This document shows positions 17,311 through 25,552 of a DNA stretch of 35,885 nt, in pieces (the first letter of the stretch is position 1; every line of letters starts with the position of its first letter). The DNA comes from Ruminobacter sp. (GTDB taxonomy: Bacteria; Pseudomonadota; Gammaproteobacteria; Enterobacterales; Succinivibrionaceae). Both the position numbers and the translations under genes were made by a program. Under the pieces are notes generated by a model. That model did no database searches and was not told where the DNA came from. It saw nothing but the letters and a program-made list of their open reading frames with translations. The stretch lies in contig JAGAYS010000063.1 of assembly GCA_017940385.1 (NCBI GenBank), forward strand, positions 1 through 35,885. Reading direction: 5' to 3'.

Positions 17311-17877
17311 TCAGATGCTTCCGTGTTTGAGGCGGGCAAAATTTTTCTTGAAGACCTTTTCTATCTTTGTAACCTGTCTGGCTCTGTTTATGAAGGATTC
17401 ACAGTTGCTTACCACCATGCCGCTGCTGGTTCCTTCCCAGACCTTTAGATCCACGCGGGCATTACCCACGTAGCATACATCGCTGTCCCCGAAATACTTC
17501 TTTATAAGTTCCAGCTTGTTCTTTCCGGTCAGGTTCACGTTTATGGAAGAACCGAAACCTTCCTTGAAGAAGCTGAATCTTGAGGCGATTCTGTTTACTA
17601 TGTTCTGAGTGCTTCCTGAAACCAGATAAATGGAGTTTTCCGGGTTTTCGGCAAGCTTATTCAGATAATCAATGAGTTCGGTGTTGAACTTCAGTTTTTC
17701 AACGTCAAAGCTGTATATCTCGCCGATGTTGTATTTAAGTTTTGCTCTTCCGCCTTCCTTATGCCATCTGTAGCATTCCGGAAGAAGTGACGGTTTTTTT
17801 ATGACGGTTTCAAAAAAAGACGTAACCGACATGTCATTCTGAATAAGTGTGCCGTCAAGATCCACGCAGTAAATCAT
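17311..17877 (-). CDS. HAD-superfamily phosphatase
   Basis: This 188-residue cytosolic enzyme has the HAD motifs: DLDGT with the nucleophile Asp6 and Asp8, a LVSGS second motif, a Lys near residue 119 and GNARVDLKVW as the acidic fourth motif. Its N-terminus resembles the HAD domain found fused to UbiA-type prenyltransferases, but no UbiA part is present. It is on the opposite strand to the polyene genes and divides them into two blocks. AGGTGA lies just upstream of the start. The substrate is unknown; a role in polyene lipid assembly would be guesswork from location. Confidence 0.78.
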   Translation of the reverse strand: MIYCVDLDGTLIQNDMSVTSFFETVIKKPSLLPECYRWHKEGGRAKLKYNIGEIYSFDVEKLKFNTELIDYLNKLAENPENSIYLVSGSTQNIVNRIASRFSFFKEGFGSSINVNLTGKNKLELIKKYFGDSDVCYVGNARVDLKVWEGTSSGMVVSNCESFINRARQVTKIEKVFKKNFARLKHGSI

Positions 17878-18462
17878 ATTTCACCTTTGTTATTAATTTT
17901 GTCCCGGCATGCATGAACCGGTGTCCTGTTGTTTTTCATGTGTTTCTTTTCGGTTCATGCAGGTACGTGAATAATATTATTTCGCAAAGTATATCACGTA
18001 AGAGCCGATTTGTTTATTCGGATTGGTGAATGAGGTATAAACGAATCGAAGAAAAAGGAGGCGGGGACCGCAAAAGGACACCCGTTTTTTTCCGGAATGC
18101 CTTTGAGTCCCGGTTACGTTCACGGAGCAGTCATGTCTGTTTCCGTGAAGAAAAAAACTGTTCCGTAAATTCTGTCCGCGGCCATCCGGGACTCGGCGGC
18201 AGTCCTTTTTCGGGGAGAACGGCGGCTGCGGCGGAGAACTCCGCACGTGCCGGTAATCAGCGGGAGACGCGTCGGCGAGACCGAAATATAAGACATATCT
18301 TGTTTTTTTAACATAAAACGGCGGAGCCCGCCGTTGTTGCGGCTTTTTGTTGTAAAATCACATGGTGCCGGTCAGCCTTTTAATGACGGGCCGGTATGGC
18401 CGGTTGCAGATGCCGAAGAGGCTGCAGACGGATGAATCGGTAAAGGAGCGTATAGATTATCC
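17878..18462. other. 585-base intergenic region between HAD gene and APE block B
   Basis: No convincing gene is present. Visible elements are an imperfect hairpin (TTCACGGA 18119-18126 with TCCGTGAA 18142-18149) and the strong hairpin at 18318-18334. Open frames on both strands here are Arg-rich or Ser-rich and look non-coding. No clear promoter for block B was found by eye, although one should exist in this stretch or before the hairpin. Confidence 0.5.
18318..18334. terminator. GC-rich hairpin upstream of APE block B
   Basis: ACGGCGG at 18318-18324 pairs with CCGCCGT at 18328-18334 around a 3-base AGC loop. A T run is upstream at 18302-18309 and another lies at 18344-18348 (CTTTTTG). No gene ends at this point on either strand, so it may be a leader attenuator for block B or end an unseen small RNA. 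Confidence 0.45.
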
Positions 18463-19215
18463 ATGTTAAACAGAAATAATAAGAGAGTATTGATATCCGG
18501 AGCAAGTTCCGACATAGGACAGGCCATTGCGCTTAAGCTTGCGGAGATGGGGGTCCTTCTGGCTCTTCACTGTCACAGCGATCGCGGTTACGCCGCCCTG
18601 GAAAAAATTCTGCCGGAGATAGCAGGGCTCAACGGCACTGAATCCGGTAACGTGATCCTGAAATTCGACGTATCCGACAGGTCTGAAACCGCGAAGGCAA
18701 TAAGCTCTGACATCGAACGTAACGGCGCCTACTGGGGAGTGGTCAGCAATGCCGGAATTACCGCTGACTCTCCGATGCCCGGGATGACGGGAGAATGCTG
18801 GGACAGCGTTCTCTCCACCAATCTTGACGGATTCTTTAATGTGGTTCAGCCGACACTCATGCCGATGATAAAGCTCAGAACCGGCGGCAGAATCGTAGCC
18901 GTGGCTTCCGTATCCGGAATGATCGGAAACCGCGGACAGACCAACTACAGTGCCTCTAAGGCGGGAATCATCGCCGCCTGCAAGTCTCTGTCACTTGAAC
19001 TTGCCAAGAGGGATATAACCGTTAACACCGTATCTCCCGGAATCATTGAAACACGAATGATTACCGATGAGATTAAGGAGCACGTGCTTCCACTGGTTCC
19101 GCTTCGCAGAATGGGAAAAACCACCGAGGTTGCATCACTTATCGGTTTTCTGTTTTCCGATGAGGCTTCGTACATAACACGTCAGAACATCAGTATCAAC
19201 GGAGGGTTATGCTAA
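18463..19215 (+). CDS. fabG: 3-oxoacyl-ACP reductase (FabG-like, ApeQ-like)
   Basis: This 250-residue short-chain dehydrogenase reduces the 3-ketoacyl-ACP made by the ketosynthases with NADPH. It has the cofactor motif SGASSDIG near residue 12, the NAG motif at SNAGI and the complete catalytic set Ser149, Tyr162 and Lys166. The C-terminal NGG-type ending is also present. The ribosome-binding site AAGGAG lies 14 bases before ATG 18463, longer than usual. It is the first gene of block B and its stop overlaps the start of the next ketosynthase. In APE clusters this position is ApeQ. Confidence 0.9.
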   Translation: MLNRNNKRVLISGASSDIGQAIALKLAEMGVLLALHCHSDRGYAALEKILPEIAGLNGTESGNVILKFDVSDRSETAKAISSDIERNGAYWGVVSNAGITADSPMPGMTGECWDSVLSTNLDGFFNVVQPTLMPMIKLRTGGRIVAVASVSGMIGNRGQTNYSASKAGIIAACKSLSLELAKRDITVNTVSPGIIETRMITDEIKEHVLPLVPLRRMGKTTEVASLIGFLFSDEASYITRQNISINGGLC

Positions 19216-20435
19216 TGTCCCGCGTAGTGATTACCGGAATGGGAATGTATTCACCTCTCGGAAGCAGTGCGGGAGAATGCATGGAGAACCTGAAGGCCCT
19301 CAGAAACAGGGTTGAGGTAATGGAGATGCTCGGTGAATATTCCGGCATGCTCAGTCATGTGGCAGCTCCGGTAAAATCCGAACTCCCTTCATATCCCAGA
19401 AAAAAGACCAGAACCATGGGCAGGGTAGGCATACTCGCCACGGCGGCCACGGAGAAAGCCATAGCCGATGCCGGGCTTACGGATTCACCTCTTCTTTCTG
19501 ACGGTTCCACGGGTATAGCCTACGGCAGTTCCGGCGGAAGCTTTAATGCCATGACGGACTGTGCCGGATTCGTGACGGACAGGAATGTCACCTCCCTCAA
19601 TGCCACCACCTACGTCAGCATGATGCCTCATACCGTTGCCGTGAATCTGGCGATATTTTTTGGAATTCACGGCAGGATAATCGCCACAAGCACGGCCTGT
19701 ACCAGCGGTTCTCAGGGAATCGGATATGCCTATGAATGCATCAGGAGCGGGGCGCACCGGATAATGGTGGCCGGAGGAGCGGAAGAACTCAGCCCGTTTA
19801 CCGTCGGCGTTTTTGATGCCATGTTTGTGGCAAGTCAGTGCAACGACAGCCCTGAACTTACTCCTAAACCGTTTGACAGAAAGCGGGACGGCATAGTTGT
19901 CGGGGAAGGTGCCGGAACCCTGATTCTGGAGGATTATGAGCATGCCGTGGCAAGAGGTGCAAAAATCTATGGGGAGATTGTCGGTTTTGCCACGAACTGC
20001 GATGCCGCACACATAACCAATCCGTCCAGCGAGTATATGGAAAAATGCATGAGAACGGCTCTTTCAAATGCTGGGCTTAAGCCAGAGGACATAGGATACG
20101 TGAATGCGCACGGTACCGGAACCTCTTCGGGTGACATTGCCGAAAGTACTGCAACCTACAGGGTCTTCGGGAAAAACGTGCCGGTTTCAACCCTTAAAAG
20201 CTATATGGGACATACGCTTGGCGCAGCCGGAGCCCTTGAGGCGGAAATGACTCTGCTCATGCAGAGACAGGGATGGTTTGCCCCGAATCTGAATCTGACG
20301 GAACCGGATCCTCTCTGCGGGGATCTGGATTACATAACCGGAACAGGCAGGACTCTGTCTGCGGAATATGCGATGAGTAATAACTTCGCATTCGGAGGCG
20401 TAAACACGTCTCTTATATTCAGACTGATGAAATAA
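19215..20435 (+). CDS. beta-ketoacyl-ACP synthase, second (FabF-like, ApeR-like)
   Basis: This 406-residue condensing enzyme has Cys162 in STACTSG, His299 in NAHGTGT and His333 in GHTLGAAG, so the triad is complete. It ends with the NNFAFGGVN motif. ATG 19215 is chosen because GGAGGG lies about 9 bases upstream and the ATG overlaps the TAA of the previous gene by one base; an ATG at 19209 sits too close. Two active ketosynthases in one cluster suggest separate priming and elongation roles, or a heterodimer, which is inference. Confidence 0.9.
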   Translation: MSRVVITGMGMYSPLGSSAGECMENLKALRNRVEVMEMLGEYSGMLSHVAAPVKSELPSYPRKKTRTMGRVGILATAATEKAIADAGLTDSPLLSDGSTGIAYGSSGGSFNAMTDCAGFVTDRNVTSLNATTYVSMMPHTVAVNLAIFFGIHGRIIATSTACTSGSQGIGYAYECIRSGAHRIMVAGGAEELSPFTVGVFDAMFVASQCNDSPELTPKPFDRKRDGIVVGEGAGTLILEDYEHAVARGAKIYGEIVGFATNCDAAHITNPSSEYMEKCMRTALSNAGLKPEDIGYVNAHGTGTSSGDIAESTATYRVFGKNVPVSTLKSYMGHTLGAAGALEAEMTLLMQRQGWFAPNLNLTEPDPLCGDLDYITGTGRTLSAEYAMSNNFAFGGVNTSLIFRLMK

Positions 20436-20437
20436 GG

Positions 20438-21052
20438 ATGGTCTCATTGCATAAGGTTCCCTACATAATCATCAGGACGGTGGAAATTCTGCTGGGAGTG
20501 CTTTTCCCGTTTATCGTGTATTTTGCCATAAGCAGAAAATCCGATCTGATGATGGCGGGAGTCCTTGTGGCGCTGGGACTTTTCGCCTTTGTTTTTTCCG
20601 GCAGAAGGGACTCCGGGGTGCCCGGGGCAGTGCTCTGCGCAATTGATTTTGTGCTTGCGGCTCTGTTCCTTGCAAGCGGAAGCTTTCTGGCCGTAAAACT
20701 TTATCCGCTGGCGGTGACGGGGTGCTTTCTGACCTTTTTTGCCATGAGCCTCTTTCCGGGAAGAATACCGGTTATTGAGAAAATAGCATCCTATACGGTG
20801 AAGGCGGAAGACAGGGATGATTTTTTTCGGAATTACTGCCGGAAGGTAACCGTTGCCTGGTGCGTGTTCTTTGTAGTGAACGGTCTTGTTTCACTGGCAA
20901 CGGCACTGTTCTGCAGTGATGAGACATGGACACTGTACAACGGTGTCATCTCCTACGTGCTGATAGGGATGATGTTCACCGCTGAATACATTATCAGAAT
21001 AATTTTAAGAAAAAGAAGGATGGCAGGAACTGATGACACAGAAAAACTATAA
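20438..21052 (+). CDS. membrane protein of COG4648 type (ApeG-like)
   Basis: This 204-residue inner-membrane protein has about six hydrophobic segments, grouped at residues 8-28, 34-50, 57-100, 137-160 and 165-185. The C-terminal part reads KVTVAWCVFFVVNGLVSLATALFCS..TWTLYNGVISYVLIGMMFTAEYIIR, a pattern I know from a membrane protein of aryl polyene clusters (COG4648). Its function is unknown. ATG 20438 directly abuts its AAGG, so TTG 20447 is a possible start. It overlaps the next gene by 20 bases. Confidence 0.75.
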   Translation: MVSLHKVPYIIIRTVEILLGVLFPFIVYFAISRKSDLMMAGVLVALGLFAFVFSGRRDSGVPGAVLCAIDFVLAALFLASGSFLAVKLYPLAVTGCFLTFFAMSLFPGRIPVIEKIASYTVKAEDRDDFFRNYCRKVTVAWCVFFVVNGLVSLATALFCSDETWTLYNGVISYVLIGMMFTAEYIIRIILRKRRMAGTDDTEKL

Positions 21053-22109
21053 CGACATGAGTGCGGTAGGGGCTTTAAAGGCAGCTCAGTATCTGGCCGT
21101 GAGCCCGTTTATATTTCAGGCTGTTGTTGCCATGAAGAATAAAGGCATCCTGGCCCATTTCGGAAAAATGAGTAAAAACGATTCGGTAAGCCGTTCCGAG
21201 CTGGCGAAAATCTCCGGCCTCAGTGATTATGCCGTATCCGTACTTACCGATCTTGCCGTGGCTGCGGATCTGCTTATCAGGAATGATGACGATACCCTGA
21301 GTCCGACCAAGATTATTCATTATCTTGCAAACGACAGAATGACCAACGTCAATTTGGATTTTTCCTCCGAGGTCTGTTACGAAGGGCTTAAGTACATGAC
21401 CGAGTCCCTGGAGACGGAGACTCCTAAGGGGCTTAAGGTATTTACGTCGTCATGCGCCACCATCTATCCTTTTCTCAGTTCCCTCCCTGAAAAGGCCCGG
21501 AAGGCGTGGTTCGGTTTTGATCATTATTATTCCGACAACGTGTTCAGCAGTGTTCTGCCGATTCTTTTCAGGGAACGTCATTTCAGGCATATAAACGACA
21601 TCGGGGGCAATACCGGTAAGTTTGCTCTGGCCGTTACGGCATTTTCTGATGATACCAGGGTAACCATAATCGATCTTCCCCAGCAGTGTGAGCTTGCCGC
21701 CGCCAATATCAGGGAGCATGGCCTCGAGGAAAGAATAGACACCTGTCCCGTAAATATCCTGGAGGAATCTGCAAGACTTCCGTCTGGCGGCGATTTGTGG
21801 TGGATGAGCCAGTTCCTGGACTGCTTCAGCAGTGAGCAGATAGAGGAAATTCTGACCATGGTCTACAATGCCATGGACGACGGTGCAATGGTTGCCATAA
21901 ACGAGGTGTTCGGTGACAGGCAGTCAAACGACATTGCGGGACTTGTAATAGAAGCCAACAGCCTCTATTTCACCGTAATGGCCAACGGCGTAAGCAGATT
22001 CTATCATTCTGACGCTTTCATCAGGCTTGTCGGGAAAATTGGCTTCAGGGTACACAGAATGGTCGAACACGTGGGACTGGCACATACTCTGCTGATACTT
22101 ACCAAGTAG
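21033..22109 (+). CDS. class I SAM-dependent O-methyltransferase (COMT-like) of the polyene cluster
   Basis: This 358-residue protein has an N-terminal helical dimerisation part (residues 1-130, winged-helix-like, with a SRSELAKISGLSDYAVSVLTDLAVAADLL segment) and a C-terminal Rossmann methyltransferase domain with INDIGGNTGKFALAV near residue 190, then VTIIDLPQQ. APE clusters commonly carry such an enzyme for O-methylation of the aryl head group or carboxyl end. The GGNTG motif is a normal variant of the SAM-binding loop. It is the last gene of block B. Confidence 0.85.
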   Translation: MTQKNYNDMSAVGALKAAQYLAVSPFIFQAVVAMKNKGILAHFGKMSKNDSVSRSELAKISGLSDYAVSVLTDLAVAADLLIRNDDDTLSPTKIIHYLANDRMTNVNLDFSSEVCYEGLKYMTESLETETPKGLKVFTSSCATIYPFLSSLPEKARKAWFGFDHYYSDNVFSSVLPILFRERHFRHINDIGGNTGKFALAVTAFSDDTRVTIIDLPQQCELAAANIREHGLEERIDTCPVNILEESARLPSGGDLWWMSQFLDCFSSEQIEEILTMVYNAMDDGAMVAINEVFGDRQSNDIAGLVIEANSLYFTVMANGVSRFYHSDAFIRLVGKIGFRVHRMVEHVGLAHTLLILTK

Positions 22110-22218
22110 TTTAGGCGCACGTTCGTAAGTTTCGAATACGGCTCCGTGTTTCGTTCCTGATGCTTTCACGCTGAATGGGAGACGGCCCTAATATTCGGAA
22201 CCGGCCAAAATAAGGAAG

Positions 22219-22248
22219 CCGGAGCCCCATCATGAAACGGGGCTCCGG
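22219..22248. terminator. hairpin between APE block B and the Sel1-like gene
   Basis: CCGGAGCCCC at 22219-22228 pairs with GGGGCTCCGG at 22239-22248. On the minus strand the stem is followed by CTTCCTTATTTT, so it suits the Sel1-like gene best and probably also stops block B. Confidence 0.8.
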
Positions 22249-22354
22249 AAAATGTACGTTCATCAGTTTCTGGTTATTGTTTATTTTTTACCGGACGGCT
22301 GTTATTACTGCCGGCGGTTCAGTTTATATAATTCATCAGTTCCCGTGCGGTTTA

Positions 22355-23317
22355 TTAATTCTGAGATTTTACGAACTGCTTCTGCTTTTCACAGGAATCC
22401 CTGAAATTTGTTTCACAGGCCTTTATGTAGTATGCGGATGCATCCTCAGGCGAACTGTCTGACATGGAGTATATTTCCGCCACTCTGTAGCAGCCCTCGG
22501 GATTGTTCAGGTCGCAGGCTTTCTTGGCAAGCACTACGGCTCTGGACGGCTGCTGAAGCTCCTGTATATAAATCAGGGCTCCATGGTGACAGCTGTACAG
22601 ACTGTTCTTAAGACAGCTGACCTCAAAAAGCTTGGCGGACAGCCGGTATTCGCCCTGCTGTGCGAGAGTCACGGCCTGATCGATGCAGTGATTCTGTTGA
22701 TCCGCGGTGCTCTGTGAATTGCATCCTTTCAGATAGAAATGTTCTGCTTTTGCCGTATCGTTGTTTTCAAGAAGAAATTTTCCGGCGTTATAGCAGTACC
22801 TGCTGAGCTCTGAACCTTCGGAATGAGTTTCACAGAGCGTGCGGTTCAGTCTGAATTCATTTTTAAAATCCTTTCTGCCCGCATATTCCGCAAGAGCACG
22901 GTCGCAGTATTCAACGGCTTTGTCCATAAGACAGGCCTTATGAAACAGTTCCATGGCCTCGTCCGGGCGTCTTCTTTCCTGAAGTACTTCAGCGGCAAGT
23001 ACGCATGAGTGTGCATCATTGTTTTTTATACAGTGTTTTCTGTAGATCAGCAGAGCCTGGGATATCTTCCCGTTATTCTCGTAAATCTCTCCCATTGGGG
23101 AACAGCCTATCATGGCTGAATTTTCCGAGCATCTGGTGATGTATCCTTCAAGTGCGTGTTTCGGTATGTGGGTTGAGTGCCTGGCTTCCGCTTTTCCCGG
23201 AGTCATGACCATGATTATCAGGGTTGAGAGAAAAGTAAGCATGAAAAAGAAAAATATCCTGCCGCATTTTTCCGGCAGAAGGGAGGAACTGTTACGGTTC
23301 GGATTTGTGCTGTTCAT
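22355..23317 (-). CDS. cysteine-rich Sel1/TPR-like exported protein
   Basis: This 320-residue protein has a long hydrophobic N-terminal segment (about residues 20-42) that acts as a signal peptide or anchor, then a series of helical repeats of about 36 residues. Nearly every repeat carries a Cys pair spaced 7-12 residues apart, for example KACDLNNPEGC and KACETNFRDSC, as in Sel1-like cysteine-rich proteins of the Helicobacter Hcp type, where the pairs form disulfides. That fits the periplasm or secretion. I chose ATG 23317 because the promoter at 23358-23385 would leave almost no leader before ATG 23347. Function is unknown; repeats suggest protein binding. Confidence 0.8.
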   Translation of the reverse strand: MNSTNPNRNSSSLLPEKCGRIFFFFMLTFLSTLIIMVMTPGKAEARHSTHIPKHALEGYITRCSENSAMIGCSPMGEIYENNGKISQALLIYRKHCIKNNDAHSCVLAAEVLQERRRPDEAMELFHKACLMDKAVEYCDRALAEYAGRKDFKNEFRLNRTLCETHSEGSELSRYCYNAGKFLLENNDTAKAEHFYLKGCNSQSTADQQNHCIDQAVTLAQQGEYRLSAKLFEVSCLKNSLYSCHHGALIYIQELQQPSRAVVLAKKACDLNNPEGCYRVAEIYSMSDSSPEDASAYYIKACETNFRDSCEKQKQFVKSQN

Positions 23318-23357
23318 GCGAAGACGGATCTCTTTTGTAAAAAACATTATGTTAACA

Positions 23358-23385
23358 ATTATATAACAATTCTTTTATAAATCAA
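23358..23385 (-). promoter_or_regulatory. sigma70-type promoter of the cysteine-rich Sel1-like gene
   Basis: On the minus strand TTGATT (23385-23380) and TATAAT (23363-23358) are 16 bases apart. Transcription would start near 23351, which favours the ATG at 23317 as the start codon. Confidence 0.6.
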
Positions 23386-23776
23386 CAAGATAAATATTAA
23401 AAAAGAATATATTCTGAATTGTATAATATACATTTGTTAGCGTTATGTATGCTTATTGCATAACATTCGGAAGAATATTTGATTTGCACTTTGAAAAATG
23501 GTGTGAAACCGGTCACGGACGGTCCCGGCGCCGGATATCCGTTCGGATACAGCTGATGATGACAATATTTTACCATTGGAAAATTTAGGTCTGTATGCTT
23601 CCTCATCATTAAACGGAGGTTTTTCGGATTATGCTTTTATTGCAGGAGTCAGAGCTTCTGCATTATTTTTTCATCCGGATTCATCATCTCCGGCATGAAT
23701 ATTCATTTACGTCTTTTAAAAAATCTACATACCGCATATTTTAAGGGTTTTGGCTGTAAGGCAGGGGGGTTTTGGA
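23386..23776. other. AT-rich intergenic region between divergent Sel1-like and fumarase genes
   Basis: No gene is supported. The stretch 23386-23460 is very AT-rich with additional TATAAT-like words (for example at 23421), and the rest is unremarkable. Regulation of fumarase by redox or oxygen would be placed here, but I see no clear FNR box. Confidence 0.45.
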
Positions 23777-23806
23777 TTGAGTTGACTGTCGGCTAGGTGC
23801 TATAAT
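23777..23806 (+). promoter_or_regulatory. promoter of the fumarase gene
   Basis: TTGAGT at 23777-23782 and a consensus TATAAT at 23801-23806 are 18 bases apart, with a TGC just before the -10 giving an extended -10. The predicted start site is about 60 bases upstream of the fumarase ATG. Confidence 0.7.
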
Positions 23807-23875
23807 GTGGCAAATATTATCAGTTTCTAACCTTTATCTTGAATTTTTTGTCATTAGACCGATAAGGAGTCATGC

Positions 23876-25402
23876 ATGACCGTAATCAAGCAGCAGGATT
23901 TCATAGATTCAATCTATGATGCCCTGCAGTATATTTCTTATTATCATCCTGTCGACTTTGTAAGAGCTCTCAGAAAGGCATATGAGAGAGAGCAGAATCC
24001 TGCGGCAAAGAACGCCATCGCCCAGATTCTCGTTAATTCAAAGATGTGCGCCATCGGACACCGTCCTCTGTGTCAGGATACCGGTATCGTTACCTGTTTC
24101 GTGCGTCTCGGCATGAATGTTACCTTTGACGGTGACATGACCATCGAGGAAATGGTAAACGAAGGTACCCGCAGAGCATACTGCTGTGCTGATAATCCTT
24201 TACGTAAGAGCGTGCTGGTTGACCCTATCGGTGCCCGCGTGAACACCAAGGACAACACTCCTGCAATTACCCATATTTCCACCATCCCTGGTGACAAGGT
24301 TGAAATACTCATCGCTTCCAAGGGCGGCGGATCTGAAAACAAGTCTAAGCTTGTAATGCTTAATCCGTCTGATTCAATTGAGGACTGGGTTCTTGAACAG
24401 CTTCCTCACATGGGGGCAGGCTGGTGTCCTCCGGGAATCCTCGGTGTGGGTGTCGGCGGTACCATGGAAAAGGCCGCAGTTCTTGCCAAGGAATCATTAA
24501 TGGATCCTATCGACATTGAAGATCTCATTGCCAAGGGCGCCGAAACTTCCGAAGAAAAACTCCGTCTTGAGCTTTATGACCGCATCAACAAGCTCGGTAT
24601 CGGTGCTCAGGGCCTCGGCGGCATGACCACCGTTCTTGACGTTAAGGTTAAGACCTATCCTACCCATGCGGTTGCAAAGCCGGTAGCCATTATCCCTAAC
24701 TGTGCCGCTTCCCGTCACATTCATTTCGAACTTGACGGTACCGGTCCGGTAAATCTTGTTCCTCCTTCACTTGATGAATGGCCTGATATTGAACTCGGCA
24801 ATGCAGACGGTGCAAGAAGGGTAAATCTTGACGGTATAACCAAGGAAGAGATTGCCACCTGGAAGACCGGTGAAACCCTGTTAATCAGCGGTACCATTCT
24901 TACCGGCCGTGACGCTGCCCACAAGCGTATCTGCGATCTTATCGCTCAGGGCAAGCCGTTACCTGAAGGTGTTGATTTCAAGGGTAAGTTCATTTACTAC
25001 GTCGGACCTGTTCCTGCAGTACGCGATGAAGTTATCGGACCAGCAGGTCCAACCACTTCAACCCGTATGGACAAGTTCGTTGAAACCATGCTTTCAGAAA
25101 CAGGCCTTATCGGTATGATCGGTAAGTCAGAACGCGGTCAGCAGGCTACGGATTCAATCAAGAAGCACGGTGCCGTATACCTTATGGCAGTCGGCGGTGC
25201 TGCTTACCTTGTGTCCAAGGCCATTAAGAAGGCCAGAGTTGTGGCATTCCCTGAACTCGGCATGGAAGCAATCCATGAATTCGAAGTTAAGGACATGCCT
25301 GTAACCGTAGCGGTTGACTCTCAGGGTAACAATATTCACCTGACCGGTCCTGCAGAATGGAAGGAAAAGATCAAGCAGATCGATTTCAAGTACATTGAGT
25401 AG
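23876..25402 (+). CDS. fumA: class I [4Fe-4S] fumarate hydratase
   Basis: This 508-residue cytosolic enzyme interconverts fumarate and malate. The three cluster-binding cysteines are visible: Cys66 in PLCQDTG, Cys184 in GAGWCPPG and Cys276 in PNCAASRHIHFE, spaced as in E. coli FumA (105, 224, 318). N-terminal and C-terminal fumerase domains are both complete. It starts at ATG 23876, six bases after AAGGAG. It stands alone with its own promoter and terminator. In a succinate-forming anaerobe it would serve the reductive branch from malate to succinate, which is inference from the suspected lineage. The iron-sulfur type suits an oxygen-poor habitat. The codon choice looks strongly biased, as in a highly expressed gene. 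Confidence 0.96.
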   Translation: MTVIKQQDFIDSIYDALQYISYYHPVDFVRALRKAYEREQNPAAKNAIAQILVNSKMCAIGHRPLCQDTGIVTCFVRLGMNVTFDGDMTIEEMVNEGTRRAYCCADNPLRKSVLVDPIGARVNTKDNTPAITHISTIPGDKVEILIASKGGGSENKSKLVMLNPSDSIEDWVLEQLPHMGAGWCPPGILGVGVGGTMEKAAVLAKESLMDPIDIEDLIAKGAETSEEKLRLELYDRINKLGIGAQGLGGMTTVLDVKVKTYPTHAVAKPVAIIPNCAASRHIHFELDGTGPVNLVPPSLDEWPDIELGNADGARRVNLDGITKEEIATWKTGETLLISGTILTGRDAAHKRICDLIAQGKPLPEGVDFKGKFIYYVGPVPAVRDEVIGPAGPTTSTRMDKFVETMLSETGLIGMIGKSERGQQATDSIKKHGAVYLMAVGGAAYLVSKAIKKARVVAFPELGMEAIHEFEVKDMPVTVAVDSQGNNIHLTGPAEWKEKIKQIDFKYIE

Positions 25403-25418
25403 TACCGCAAGTCCCTAT

Positions 25419-25458
25419 AGTGCCTGAGCCGGTTTTAAGAACATCCTAATCAGGCACT
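25419..25458. terminator. first hairpin after fumarase
   Basis: AGTGCCTGA at 25419-25427 pairs with TCAGGCACT at 25450-25458. No T run follows, so it may stabilise the transcript end rather than terminate by itself. Confidence 0.5.
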
Positions 25459-25465
25459 TGAACAG

Positions 25466-25500
25466 AGCCCGACAGTATTTTACCGTCGGGCTTTATTTTA
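25466..25500 (+). terminator. strong terminator after fumarase
   Basis: AGCCCGACAGTA at 25466-25477 pairs with TACCGTCGGGCT at 25481-25492 with one mismatch and a 3-base loop, followed by TTATTTTA. It also lies just beyond the end of the minus-strand glycosyltransferase. Confidence 0.88.
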
Positions 25501-25552
25501 TCGTGTTCAGTCCGGAACGCGGCTCAGTGCGTGAAATGCTTCGGAGGCAATG

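Noticed and set aside
18030-18311. 93-codon open frame on the plus strand upstream of the ketoreductase
   Set aside because: Very Arg-rich and disordered content, no domain pattern, and overlapping frames on the other strand look the same. It lacks the DSL motif, so it is not the missing acyl carrier protein.
19485-20012. 175-codon minus-strand frame within the second ketosynthase gene
   Set aside because: The plus strand carries intact catalytic motifs across the same bases, so this is an antisense shadow.
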